DNA of 64,000 nt from Subtercola boreus (lineage in GTDB: Bacteria > Actinomycetota > Actinomycetes > Actinomycetales > Microbacteriaceae). Under the pieces are notes generated by a model. The model was not told the origin of the DNA and made no database searches. It saw nothing but the letters and a program-made list of their open reading frames with translations. Positions 1 to 8,589 of this stretch are shown in pieces (positions within the stretch are counted from its first letter, which is position 1; each line of letters opens with the position of its first letter). Location of the stretch: NCBI RefSeq assembly GCF_003399645.1, contig NZ_NBXD01000025.1, forward strand, positions 81,147 to 145,146. Reading direction: 5' to 3'. Made by a program: the position numbers and the translations under genes.

Positions 1-1626
1 AACTGGGCGACGGAGTGGTTCGACGTCATCGCGGAGAAGAACGACAGACCCGCCCTGCGGATCGTCGAGGAAGACGGCAGCGAGGCGACGTACAGTTTCA
101 GCGACCTGTCGAGTCGTTCCGACGTCGTCGCCGGGCGACTGTCGGCCCACGGCATCCAGCAGGGCGACCGGGTCATGGTGATGCTCGGAAACCAGGTCGA
201 GCTGTGGGAGAGCGTTCTGGCTCTCAGCAAGATCGGGGCGGTGATCGTCCCCGGCGCCGTCGCACTCGGCCCGGCCGAACTCCGGGATCGCATCGCGCGC
301 GCGCGGATCTCCCACGTCATCGCGAACGCTACAGACACCGGCAAGTTCGACTCCGTCGACGGTGACTACACCCGCATCAGCGTGCACGGGACCGAGACGG
401 GCGCGGCGGGCGTCGACGCACCGGCGGGCTGGGCGTCGTACAGCGAGTCGCCGGCGGCTGGAGCGGACTACATCGCCGCCGCCCCGGCGGCCGCCGATCC
501 GCTGCTCGTCTACTTCACCTCGGGCACGACCAACAAGCCCAAGATGGTCGAGCACACCCAGACCTCCTACCCGGTGGGCCACCTCAGCACGATGTACTGG
601 CTGGGCGTACGGCCCGGCGATGTTCACCTGGCGATCAGCTCACCGGGCTGGGCAAAGCACGCGTGGAGCCTGATCTTCGCACCCTGGATCGCCGAGGCCA
701 CGGTGTTCGTCTACAACTACACGAAGTTCGATGCGGCGACGCTCGCGCGCGAGCTCGACCGGGCCGGGGTGAACACCTTCTGCGCTCCTCCGACGGTGTG
801 GCGGATGCTCATCCAGGCGCACGATGTCGTGCGGCCCCGCGCGCTTCGCGAAGTACTCTCGGCCGGGGAGCCGCTCAACCCGGAGGTGATCTCGCGCATC
901 GAGGAGATGTGGGGGTTGACCATCCGCGACGGCTACGGACAGACCGAGATGACCGCCTCCGTCGCCAACACGCCCGGCACCGTGGTGAAGCCGGGTTCGA
1001 TGGGGCGGCCGCTGCCCGGCGTTCCGGTGGTTTTGGTGGATCCGGCGACGGGCGCGCTCGGTGACGAGGGCGAGATCTGTCTCGACCTCGCCGCGCATCC
1101 GTTCACCCTGATGACGCAGTACCTCGACGACCCCGAACGGAACGACGAGGTGATGCGCGGCGGGTTCTACCACACGGGCGATCTGGCCTCCCGGGACGAG
1201 CGGGGCGACATCACCTACATCGGCCGCACCGACGACGTGTTCAAGTCGTCGGACTACAAGGTCTCGCCGTTCGAGGTCGAGAGCCTGCTGATCGAGCATC
1301 CGGCCGTCGTCGAAGCGGCCGTCGTGCCGGCGCCGCACGAGACCCGGCTGACGACGCCCAAAGCGTACATCGTGCTGGCCGAGGGCTGGGCGCCCGACGA
1401 GCAGACCGCCAGAGCGCTCTTCGAGCATTCGGCAGCGACCATGCCGTCGTACATGCGTGTGCGACGGATCGAGTTCGCGGAGCTGCCGAAGACGGTCTCG
1501 GGAAAGATCCGCCGTGTCGACCTGCGGCTGCGCGAAGAAGCGGCCCATCGCGACGGGATCGTGCGGGACGGTGAATGGCGCGTCGAGCAGATGACCGCCC
1601 CGAACGCCGGGGCCGCCGGGCGATGA
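1..1626 (+). CDS. AMP-dependent acyl-CoA synthetase (5' partial)
   Basis: ANL-superfamily adenylating enzyme that would activate a carboxylic acid to acyl-AMP and then to acyl-CoA. The reading frame is open from base 1, so the N-terminus lies upstream; 541 residues are present. Visible core motifs are the P-loop-like YFTSGTTNKPK (about 511-543), GYGQTEMT (about 931-954), the YHTGDL / IGRTDD region (about 1168-1236) and the C-terminal GKIRR with the catalytic lysine (about 1501-1515). The overall pattern resembles acetyl/medium-chain (ACS/ACSM-type) synthetases; the substrate cannot be read from sequence. Its stop overlaps the next start (ATGA), so it heads or belongs to an operon with two DUF202 genes. 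Confidence 0.9.
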   Translation, partial: NWATEWFDVIAEKNDRPALRIVEEDGSEATYSFSDLSSRSDVVAGRLSAHGIQQGDRVMVMLGNQVELWESVLALSKIGAVIVPGAVALGPAELRDRIARARISHVIANATDTGKFDSVDGDYTRISVHGTETGAAGVDAPAGWASYSESPAAGADYIAAAPAAADPLLVYFTSGTTNKPKMVEHTQTSYPVGHLSTMYWLGVRPGDVHLAISSPGWAKHAWSLIFAPWIAEATVFVYNYTKFDAATLARELDRAGVNTFCAPPTVWRMLIQAHDVVRPRALREVLSAGEPLNPEVISRIEEMWGLTIRDGYGQTEMTASVANTPGTVVKPGSMGRPLPGVPVVLVDPATGALGDEGEICLDLAAHPFTLMTQYLDDPERNDEVMRGGFYHTGDLASRDERGDITYIGRTDDVFKSSDYKVSPFEVESLLIEHPAVVEAAVVPAPHETRLTTPKAYIVLAEGWAPDEQTARALFEHSAATMPSYMRVRRIEFAELPKTVSGKIRRVDLRLREEAAHRDGIVRDGEWRVEQMTAPNAGAAGR

Positions 1627-1985
1627 GTGCAGCGAGGTTTCCGCGCCGGGTCTTCACACAGGGGTCCGAGCCCGACCCGCGCTTCACCCTGGCGAATGAG
1701 AGAACGTTCCTGGCGTGGATCCGTACGTCGCTGGCTCTGATCGCCGGCGGAGTCGCCCTCGAGGCGCTGCAGCTGCCTGTGCAACCGGGCCTTCGCCTCG
1801 CGGCGGCCCTCGTGCTGGTGCTGGCGGGCATCGCCGCGCCACTCCAGGCCTGGTTCGGCTGGGCGCGGGTGGAGCAGGCGATGCGGGCCGGGCGGGCACT
1901 GCCGGGGTCGGTGCTGGCGGCACCCCTGGCGGTGGTGGTCAGCGTGGTGGGCGTGCTGCTGCTTCTCGGGTATGCGCTGAGATGA
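1623..1985 (+). CDS. DUF202 family membrane protein (first of a pair)
   Basis: Small integral membrane protein of 120 residues. It has the DUF202 N-terminal signature (LANERTFLAWIRTSLALIAGG) followed by two further hydrophobic segments, which fits the three-helix YidH-like topology. The function of the family is unknown. The start at 1623 is chosen because ATG overlaps the stop of the acyl-CoA synthetase (ATGA), a typical coupled arrangement. The stop in turn overlaps the start of a second DUF202 gene. Tandem DUF202 pairs are common in actinobacteria, and the two proteins may form a heteromer (inference). Confidence 0.85.
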   Translation: MSAARFPRRVFTQGSEPDPRFTLANERTFLAWIRTSLALIAGGVALEALQLPVQPGLRLAAALVLVLAGIAAPLQAWFGWARVEQAMRAGRALPGSVLAAPLAVVVSVVGVLLLLGYALR

Positions 1986-2335
1986 GCGGTGGCGACGGGA
2001 ACGACGTCTTCGACCCGGGCCTGCAGGTGGAGCGCACCGCTCTCGCCTGGCAGCGCACCGCACTGGCCCTCATCGCCGGCTCGCTCGTGGGAGCGCGGGT
2101 GCTCGCCCCCACGACCGGCTGGGGGGGCATCGGGCTCGGTGTCCTGGGGGCGCTGCTCGGGCTGTTCGTGCTCGCTCGGTCGGGCATCCGCTACCGTCAC
2201 ACCCATGGGGCACTGACGACGAACCGGCGGGCGCCGGGCCCCCTGCCGGGCGCGCTGCTGATGGGCGTGCTCGCCGCGGCGGTGCTCGTGGCCGGCGTGG
2301 TTGCGCTGCTCTATGTCGCCCTGCACGCTGGCTGA
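1982..2335 (+). CDS. DUF202 family membrane protein (second of a pair)
   Basis: 117-residue membrane protein with the second DUF202 signature type (LQVERTALAWQRTALALIAG) and three predicted transmembrane helices. It is translationally coupled to the preceding DUF202 gene through ATGA. The two paralogues differ in the first loop and are probably partners rather than redundant copies (inference). No catalytic residues are known for the family. Confidence 0.85.
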   Translation: MSGGDGNDVFDPGLQVERTALAWQRTALALIAGSLVGARVLAPTTGWGGIGLGVLGALLGLFVLARSGIRYRHTHGALTTNRRAPGPLPGALLMGVLAAAVLVAGVVALLYVALHAG

Positions 2336-2401
2336 GCTCGCTTATACCTCTTTGCGGTCGACGCCGCCAACCGCCTCGAAGAAACAGGTGACGACGTGGT
2401 T

Positions 2402-2407
2402 TAGGGT
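2402..2407 (+). promoter_or_regulatory. -10 box TAGGGT for a probable leaderless transcript
   Basis: TAGGGT lies 8 nt before the GTG at 2416, and no Shine-Dalgarno is present. This spacing places the expected transcription start at or next to the start codon. Confidence 0.45.
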
Positions 2408-2415
2408 GGTTCACT

Positions 2416-2778
2416 GTGACCATGAGAGAGCTGCACTACGGATCAGGCGTGATGACGGTCAGCTTCGACGTCTGCTCAGCCGTTTTCGACTATGCCGTCG
2501 CGCTGGCCAACGCGGGCAAGACCGACCGCATCACCGTTCCGGTGCTCATCGACGGCCAGCGCGGTTTCTCCAACCTGCTGCTGGGTCCGAACACCCAGCT
2601 CTACTGCTCGGCCGTGCCCGATCGAGCGAAGACCGACGACACCGACCTCGACGACGCCGCCCTCGTGGGCGAACTCTCGCGCAAGGGCTCGCTGCTCGGC
2701 GCTCACCCGCAGGTGAGGCCCTCCAGCGGTGCACTCGGCATCGATCTGGCCGACCTCGACACCGCCGACCTGGACTGA
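2416..2778 (+). CDS. Hypothetical protein, 120 aa
   Basis: I do not recognise the family. The product is a soluble, acidic protein with no signal peptide or membrane segment. Its C-terminal third is rich in Asp and Leu and ends in a run of alternating D, L and A. GTG at 2416 is chosen because the TAGGGT box just upstream suggests a leaderless mRNA; ATG codons at 2422 and 2452 are alternatives. It stands alone between the DUF202 pair and a DUF7882 gene on the opposite strand. Confidence 0.6.
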   Translation: MTMRELHYGSGVMTVSFDVCSAVFDYAVALANAGKTDRITVPVLIDGQRGFSNLLLGPNTQLYCSAVPDRAKTDDTDLDDAALVGELSRKGSLLGAHPQVRPSSGALGIDLADLDTADLD

Positions 2779-2800
2779 GGCCGCCCAGCCCGCACCCTGC

Positions 2801-3109
2801 TCAGCCGAGCGCCCTGCTCTCGGCGATGAGTTCGAGCCCCGAAGAGCTGTTGGCGGCATTCATGAGCACCTCGACCCAGGCCCGGTTGAGCGGGATGCGC
2901 TTGGATCCCTGGTAGGTGAACTCCAGGTGCATGTACGGATGCATCCACAGCGTGCTGTGCCCGCTGCCGAAGTCGGATGACCTCTCCCAGCTGAACGAGA
3001 AGCTCTCCCCGCGTTTCAGCTTCGCCACCATGACGGCCTGCAGGTGCGCCAGATCACGGTCGTCGATGTTCACAGATTTGGCCGCGGGGCCATAGAGCAG
3101 TGTGCCCAC
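2801..3109 (-). CDS. DUF7882 family protein
   Basis: 102-residue protein that starts at GTG 3109 with a GTLLYG opening, then IDDRDLAHLQAVMVAKLKR and ESFSFSWE. This is the pattern of the small Microbacteriaceae-restricted DUF7882 family, whose members are often mislabelled as ATP-dependent DNA ligase. No ligase motif (KxDG) is present, so that label should not be transferred. The function is unknown. It is divergent from the large surface-protein gene, with 270 bp between them. Confidence 0.75.
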   Translation of the reverse strand: MGTLLYGPAAKSVNIDDRDLAHLQAVMVAKLKRGESFSFSWERSSDFGSGHSTLWMHPYMHLEFTYQGSKRIPLNRAWVEVLMNAANSSSGLELIAESRALG

Positions 3110-3379
3110 AGTGGATACTCGATGTCTCGAAGGCGCGGCACTCGGTGAACGCGCGTGGCCGGGGGAACATCGCGCGACAGAACCGCACCGCTCGACAGGG
3201 CGATCCTACGCGACATCCGACAGCCGACACCCGACACCCGCGCCGGTGGCGCGATGACGCCACGTTCACCCCAAAGGGGACTGCCCGGCGCCGTGGCCCG
3301 CGCGGGAGAGTTGGCTCCGAGCGGCGCCGAAGACGGGGCATCGCGCCGACGAACAGAGCCGCCCGACCGAAGGATCGCC
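3110..3379. other. Intergenic region between divergent genes
   Basis: 270 bp between the DUF7882 gene (minus strand) and the surface-protein gene (plus strand). It must hold both promoters. The plus-strand reading frame stays open through it, but codon use and the clear signal peptide after 3380 argue that it is not translated. A ribosome-binding AGGA (3371-3374) precedes the ATG at 3380. I see no clear operator. Confidence 0.5.
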
Positions 3380-6070
3380 ATGACCCGACACTCTTCCGCT
3401 GCTCCCCGGAGGCGCCCGCGGGTCGCCCTGGTGATGGGCGTCGCAGCCGCGCTCGCGACCAGCCTCGTCGGCGGGGTGCTTCTGGCCTCCCCCGCCAGCG
3501 CGGCGACCCCGAGCGCAGCGGCATCGGCAGCGGCATCGGCTGCGGCAGCGGCATCGGCATCGGGAGCCGACATCCCGCTGCTCGGCAACCCCGGCAGCGG
3601 TGTCAAGATCGAAGTGATGGGCCATCCGGCCGATTCCGTCGACGATGCCGGCTATCCCTCGATCAACATCGGTGTCTACGCCGACGGCCGGGTGAAGCTG
3701 ATGAGCGGCGGACGGTGCCTCGACACCTGGGCGGCCGGCGGCTTCCAGATTTTCCGCGAGGTCGGCATCTTCGGAGACTGCATCGAAGACCCCTCCCAGG
3801 CCTTCTACTTCATTCCCGCGGTCGAGCGTCCCACGGCCGCACCCCATTCCGACTACAACGACCACGTGTTCCACATCGTCTCCGTGTCGGGGAAGAAGTG
3901 CCTGAGCAGTTTCAACCACGGCCTCGCACCGGAGGGAGACTTCGGCGCGCGCCTGCAACCCTGCGACGACAACACCAGCTTCCAGCAGTTCCGCATTCTG
4001 AACGACCCGCTCGACGCACTCGGCGTCAACCGCCAGTGGGAACACATTCTCGGTCTCTCCCTGAAGTACGCCACCAACCACTGCGCCGGGTACGACGGGC
4101 CCGACGAGAACTCCCCCTGTTCCGTCAGCACAGGCACAGATCCGGCCACCGCCACGTTCTCGGCTGCGGGCAGCGAGGCGGCCGCAGCGCTCGGCACCCT
4201 CACCACGCGGAGTGCGGGATGTGGCACGACCGTCTCGACCACGCTCCCCTCGATGCACAACGCCAGCAGCACACCGCTGCCGGTCAAGCTGGTCACCGCC
4301 GGCAGCTACGCGCACCAGGTGAGCATCTCCGACACCGAGACGACGTCGGCCGAGTACTCCCTCACGGTGGGCGTCAAAGACCTCTTCTCTGAGACGGGCA
4401 AGATCGGTTTCACCTGGCAGCACCAGAAGGTCACCGCCAACACCTCGACCGAGACGCGCACGACCGAGGTCGATCCGACGCTTGCGCCCGGCGAGTGGCT
4501 GATGGGAACGTGGGAGAGCCAGGTGCTGCAGTTCACCGGCCTCTGGAAGCTCGGCCTCGACGAGCCGACCACGCGCCCGGGGGCGTTCACCTGGTACATG
4601 CCGGCCACGAGCATCCTGCCCGCCGCCCTCACGGCCACGGGTTCCAGCCCGTTGACCTACACCGTCGTGCAGTCGTCGACGCAGAAGGACTGCGATGCCG
4701 TACCGCCCTCGATCAACGTCGCCCCGCCGACCCTCGCCGGAAGTGCCGCCTGCACCACGGCCGCCTCGGCTCGCGCCGGGAGCACGGTGTACGCATGCCC
4801 CGGAACGTGGAACATCCCCGGAGTGAACCCCACCCCGATCTATGCGTACCAGTGGTACACGATCGCCCAGGGCAGCACGACGCCGAGCGCCATCCCGGGA
4901 GCGACCGCGCCGAGCTACTCCGTTCCCGACCAGCTCGTTCCGCCGAGCCCCGCCTCCGCGTTCCTCGGCGTCGTCGTTCGGGAGATCGGCCCGGCGACCA
5001 GGCGCGAATCGGCCCCGGCCATCACGGTGGCCACCGCACAGCTGCAACCGCGCCTCGCCGGTTCGGCCCAGACGACGGCCACGAACTTCGTGGGCCTGGT
5101 ACCCGACGCCTCCCTCGGTCAGCAGTACAGCACACCGCTCGTGGCGACCCCCGGAACCGGCATGAGCCTCTCCAGCGACGCCTCCGCGCTCGACGGGCTG
5201 AGCATCTCCGCAGATGGCGTGCTGAGCGGGGTTCCGGCCACGCCCGGTGACTACCCGTTCGAGGTGACCGACACCCCTCTGGGCGGAGGCTCCCCGCAGA
5301 AGGTGAGCTTCTCACTGCATGTCGCCGGCGAACCGACCACCTGGGCATCGACACCCGATCTGCAGGCGACCGTCGGCCAGGCATTCTCGACGGACACGGT
5401 GACATCGGCGCCCGACGGACTCGACCTGTCGATCGCCGGCCTCATTCCGGCAGGCCTCGACTTCGACACGAAGACCGGCGTTCTGAGCGGCACCCCGACT
5501 GCCGCGGGTGAGACGACCTTCACCGTCTCCACGGTGTGGTCGGCCCAGACGTTCACCGTGCATGTCGCCGACACGCCCACCGTGCTGAACCCGGATGCAC
5601 TGCCCTCCGGCACCGTGGGAACACCGTACGACGCCCAGACGGTAACCGCAGCCGGAACGAACATCCAGATCGGCCTGGTGGGAAAGTCGCTGCCCGGCGG
5701 GGTGGACTACTCGCCGAACGCTCCGATCAACCAGCTCGGCCTGCCGGATCTGACCGGTGCCGGGCTCACTCTGAACGCCGACACCGGCGCCCTCACCGGA
5801 ACGCCGACGAAAGCAGGAACGATCACCCTCACCGTGGCGAATCTGAGCGATCCCGCGCAGGCGCCGATGACGAAGACCATAACGATCGCCGATGCCGGAT
5901 CCGGCACCGTGCCGGCAGAGCCGGGGCAGATCGCTCCGGCGGCGAAGCCCGGCCGCACCGGCCTGGCGGCGACGGGTTCGGACTCGGGACTCTACTTCCC
6001 CCTGGCGCTGGTGCTGCTCGCGATCGGGGCCGTGCTGACGATCATCCGTCACCGCCGGATCAGGGGCTGA
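3380..6070 (+). CDS. Cell-wall-anchored surface protein: ricin-like N-terminus, possible aerolysin-type module, Ig-like repeats
   Basis: 896-residue secreted protein. The start at 3380 is chosen for its AGGA ribosome site and the following signal peptide (RRRP, hydrophobic stretch, ASPASA). Residues about 45-230 have paired Cys and QFR-type repeats suggesting a ricin/beta-trefoil lectin. Residues about 270-420 are a Ser/Thr-rich beta region with a PGEW-type turn and long alternating strands, reminiscent of aerolysin/ETX-MTX2 pore-forming proteins (tentative). Three putative-Ig (He_PIG-like) units follow, each with a GLxxDxxTGxLxGTP-type core. The C-terminus has an LAATG sortase signal, a transmembrane helix and RHRRIRG. 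The 3' end overlaps the convergent gene by 11 bp. Likely role: carbohydrate or surface binding outside the cell. Confidence 0.75.
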   Translation: MTRHSSAAPRRRPRVALVMGVAAALATSLVGGVLLASPASAATPSAAASAAASAAAAASASGADIPLLGNPGSGVKIEVMGHPADSVDDAGYPSINIGVYADGRVKLMSGGRCLDTWAAGGFQIFREVGIFGDCIEDPSQAFYFIPAVERPTAAPHSDYNDHVFHIVSVSGKKCLSSFNHGLAPEGDFGARLQPCDDNTSFQQFRILNDPLDALGVNRQWEHILGLSLKYATNHCAGYDGPDENSPCSVSTGTDPATATFSAAGSEAAAALGTLTTRSAGCGTTVSTTLPSMHNASSTPLPVKLVTAGSYAHQVSISDTETTSAEYSLTVGVKDLFSETGKIGFTWQHQKVTANTSTETRTTEVDPTLAPGEWLMGTWESQVLQFTGLWKLGLDEPTTRPGAFTWYMPATSILPAALTATGSSPLTYTVVQSSTQKDCDAVPPSINVAPPTLAGSAACTTAASARAGSTVYACPGTWNIPGVNPTPIYAYQWYTIAQGSTTPSAIPGATAPSYSVPDQLVPPSPASAFLGVVVREIGPATRRESAPAITVATAQLQPRLAGSAQTTATNFVGLVPDASLGQQYSTPLVATPGTGMSLSSDASALDGLSISADGVLSGVPATPGDYPFEVTDTPLGGGSPQKVSFSLHVAGEPTTWASTPDLQATVGQAFSTDTVTSAPDGLDLSIAGLIPAGLDFDTKTGVLSGTPTAAGETTFTVSTVWSAQTFTVHVADTPTVLNPDALPSGTVGTPYDAQTVTAAGTNIQIGLVGKSLPGGVDYSPNAPINQLGLPDLTGAGLTLNADTGALTGTPTKAGTITLTVANLSDPAQAPMTKTITIADAGSGTVPAEPGQIAPAAKPGRTGLAATGSDSGLYFPLALVLLAIGAVLTIIRHRRIRG

Positions 6071-7313
6071 CCCGGGCCGGCCGCGTGCTCGGCGACACAT
6101 CGACGGTCACCGAGGCGCGGTCGGCACCCAGCACGATGGTGTGGTGCCCGAGGCGGCTGAACAGCGGCCAGACACCGGGGTCGATGCCGCGGCGGCGCGT
6201 GCCGGTGATCGAGAACACCACCCGTGACGCGGCGCCCGGCGTGTGGCTGTGCGGAGCGTCGACGAAGGCGATGTCGAGGGCGGGGGCCGTGGCCTGCGCG
6301 ACCGAGAGCCAGGCCAGGGCCAGAAGGTTCCTGCGCTGCGCGGGCTCGAGCCTCGCCGCGAGAACGGCCGGATCGTCGATCGTGACCGTGCGGCTGAGGT
6401 GGTCTGACTCCGCCACGGCGATCTGCAGCCAGGTCTGCTCGTGGTCGGCCACCAGCGCGAGGCGCAGTTCGTCGCTGAGCGTCTCGGCGCGAGCGGCGGT
6501 CTCATCGTCGATGGGCTCTGCAGCCGGCAGCTCGGCCACCAGTGAAAGCAACCGTTCGGCATCCCGGTCGAGGCGGCGGAGTTCGGATGCCGCGGCCACC
6601 CCGAGACCGAGGGCCGGAGCAGTCACGAGGCTCTCTGTCACCGCCTGGTCGATCTTCCGCGCGAGGTAGCGGTCCGCCGCACCGATCATGGTGATGCCGG
6701 CCACCACCGGTGTGAGTCCCAGCAGCAACCCTGTCACCGCCGAAGGAAGACTGGCCGGATCCAGGAGCAGACCCGCGAGCACCGACGCACTGCCGCTCAC
6801 CGTGAGGGCGATCGAACCGGCGATACCGCGCCGCAGAGGCTGCAGCGGGAGGCAGGCGAACAGACAGGCCCCGAACCCGATCACAGCCGTCGGGTAGAAC
6901 GGCGTGAGGGCGCCGTCGAGGGCGAACGCAGCGAAGTCCACCGCGACTGCGAGCACACCCGCGACCGTCAGCAGGCGCCAGAAGCGACCCGGGATGATGC
7001 CACCGCTCCGGCGCGCGACAACGACCGCCGCGATGAAGGTGGCCACGAGGATCGCCCAGGCGAGAAGCGAGATCCACCGCGACGGGCCGTTCGACCACGA
7101 CCAGCCGAGGGAGAAGAGGCCGCGCACCATCAGCAGCCCGCCGAGCACCGTGAAACCGAGCCCCAGGTAGCCGGCGCTGACGTTGCGGTCCTGACGGATG
7201 CGGGTGCGCAGGCGGCTGATCGCGACCGGCCCGGCCCGGTTGGCCGCCACCAGTTGCGCGAGCGTGCCGAGATGGCTCCGTTCGCCGGCCCGAGGCTCCC
7301 GACGAACGCTCAC
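6060..7313 (-). CDS. Membrane protein coupled to a histidine kinase, possibly a degenerate sensor
   Basis: 417 residues from GTG 7313, which overlaps the kinase stop (GTGA). The first half has about six hydrophobic segments. The second half is cytoplasmic and runs through a helical Arg/Glu-rich stretch into a region laid out like a kinase ATPase domain (ELRRLDRDAERLL, later RRNLLALAWLSVA, then short beta strands). It lacks the H box and the DxGxG motif. It may be a pseudo-kinase or signalling partner of the adjacent kinase (inference). Gene order is response regulator divergent from kinase, followed by this gene. Confidence 0.65.
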   Translation of the reverse strand: MSVRREPRAGERSHLGTLAQLVAANRAGPVAISRLRTRIRQDRNVSAGYLGLGFTVLGGLLMVRGLFSLGWSWSNGPSRWISLLAWAILVATFIAAVVVARRSGGIIPGRFWRLLTVAGVLAVAVDFAAFALDGALTPFYPTAVIGFGACLFACLPLQPLRRGIAGSIALTVSGSASVLAGLLLDPASLPSAVTGLLLGLTPVVAGITMIGAADRYLARKIDQAVTESLVTAPALGLGVAAASELRRLDRDAERLLSLVAELPAAEPIDDETAARAETLSDELRLALVADHEQTWLQIAVAESDHLSRTVTIDDPAVLAARLEPAQRRNLLALAWLSVAQATAPALDIAFVDAPHSHTPGAASRVVFSITGTRRRGIDPGVWPLFSRLGHHTIVLGADRASVTVDVSPSTRPARVSP

Positions 7314-8518
7314 CGCGGCACCTCGAGCAGCACCGTCGTGCCGTGGCCGGGCGAGGAGAAGACCCGCGCCGATCCGCCGACCGACGCAATCCGCGCCTCG
7401 ATCGACTCCGCCACGCCCAGGCGGCCGCGCGGAATGAGATCGCGATCGAAACCCACGCCGGTGTCGGTCACGACCGCACGCACGAGCCGTGCATCCTGGC
7501 TGATCGTGACCTCGGCCCGGCATTCGCCCGAGTGCAGCCTGACGTTCTCCAGGCTCGCCCACACCGCGCGCACCAGGGCATCGAGCTCGGCCGGGGCAGC
7601 ATCGACATGGTCGTCGCCGTGCCAGGCGATGTCGAAGTCGTGCGCGAAGCTCCAGGCGTCGATCGTGCTGTGCAGCTCACGGTTGGCAGTCACCTCCGCA
7701 TTTCCCGTGGCATGCGACGGCCTCCCGCCGATGATGCCGCCCGTGCGGAGCTGGGCCAGCATCAGGGCGTCGGCCGCCGCCTGGGCGCGCAGTGACGACG
7801 GCAGCACCCCCACTCCCGAATGGGCCACGACCGTGAGCGTGGCGAGCACGGTGTCGTGCAGCACACGTGCGCCGTATCGCAGCTCGGCCTCGGTCTCGGT
7901 CGACCGCCGCTCGGCGGCGTAACCCTGACGCAGCCGGTCGAGCCCTGCCTCGGCACGCCGGGAGCTGCGCGCCAGCCACAGACCGGCGAAACTCATCGCC
8001 AGCCAGCCGCCGACGATGGCGATCGCCACGAAGACCTCCCGCCCGAACGGCGCAGAGACGACGACACCGAGCACCAGCACCGGAATGAGGGATGCGACGG
8101 CGATGACCGGGAGCGAGCGGCGGTGGCCGAACGCCACGAGGAGGGAGGGGATGGCCCATGACGCCAGGGCTGTCACCGTCGCCACCGTCGACGCGTTGTC
8201 GGCGCCCGAACCGGGCAGGAGGAATGTCGCGAGGGCACCAAGGCCCGCGCAGTAGGTCACGATCGCCGTGAGCACGCTGTGTCGGCCAGGCAGCAGGGCG
8301 AAACCCGTGATGACAGCGGCCATCCCGGCGAGGGCGGGCCCGAACGAGGCGATGCGGGCGAGTTCGGGCACCAGCAGGTTGAGCGCTGCGGAGAGCGCGA
8401 AGACAATGCCGAAACCCTGGGCGCAGATGTGTCCGAGCCGCAGGCGATCGGCGGGCAGCTGCGCCAGGCCCTCGGTGGCGGTGTCGAGGCCGTCCGCGAC
8501 GCCAGAACTGTAGGTCAC
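7310..8518 (-). CDS. Sensor histidine kinase (NarL/DesK-type)
   Basis: 402-residue membrane kinase. The N-terminal half has about six transmembrane helices. The cytoplasmic part has an RVLHDTVLATL phosphoacceptor region typical of HisKA_3, an N-box-like LENVRLHSG and the nucleotide-binding DTGVGFD, ending in GHGTTVLLEV. It should phosphorylate the LuxR-type regulator encoded divergently at 8590. GTG 8518 is chosen because a TATCTT -10 box lies 6 nt upstream; an upstream ATG at 8611 would overlap the regulator gene. The stimulus is unknown. Confidence 0.85.
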   Translation of the reverse strand: MTYSSGVADGLDTATEGLAQLPADRLRLGHICAQGFGIVFALSAALNLLVPELARIASFGPALAGMAAVITGFALLPGRHSVLTAIVTYCAGLGALATFLLPGSGADNASTVATVTALASWAIPSLLVAFGHRRSLPVIAVASLIPVLVLGVVVSAPFGREVFVAIAIVGGWLAMSFAGLWLARSSRRAEAGLDRLRQGYAAERRSTETEAELRYGARVLHDTVLATLTVVAHSGVGVLPSSLRAQAAADALMLAQLRTGGIIGGRPSHATGNAEVTANRELHSTIDAWSFAHDFDIAWHGDDHVDAAPAELDALVRAVWASLENVRLHSGECRAEVTISQDARLVRAVVTDTGVGFDRDLIPRGRLGVAESIEARIASVGGSARVFSSPGHGTTVLLEVPR

Positions 8519-8524
8519 ACCAGA

Positions 8525-8530
8525 AAGATA
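8525..8530 (-). promoter_or_regulatory. -10 box TATCTT for the histidine kinase gene
   Basis: On the minus strand TATCTT ends 6 nt before the GTG at 8518, and no Shine-Dalgarno is visible. This indicates a leaderless transcript. Confidence 0.45.
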
Positions 8531-8589
8531 GCGCCTGCCTCCCTGTTCGGCGGCTCGAAAGACCCCCGAACGGGGCCGGGAATGACAAA

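Noticed and set aside
640..1548. Long open frame on the minus strand across the acyl-CoA synthetase gene
   Set aside because: It lies fully antisense to a gene with clear motifs; its Arg/His-rich translation is typical of a shadow frame in GC-rich DNA.
2801..3109. ATP-dependent DNA ligase annotation for the DUF7882 protein
   Set aside because: The protein is 102 residues and has no KxDG or other ligase motif; the label is a known propagated error for this family.
3155..3379. N-terminal extension of the surface protein to 3155
   Set aside because: The extension has no protein-like features, and a ribosome site plus signal peptide start at 3380.
3266..5047. 593-codon minus-strand frame opposite the surface protein
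   Set aside because: Antisense shadow with Arg/Gly-rich composition and no recognisable domain.
7314..7562. Upstream extension of the membrane protein at 6060-7313
   Set aside because: It overlaps the ATPase domain of the histidine kinase in another frame; GTG 7313 with a GTGA overlap is far better.
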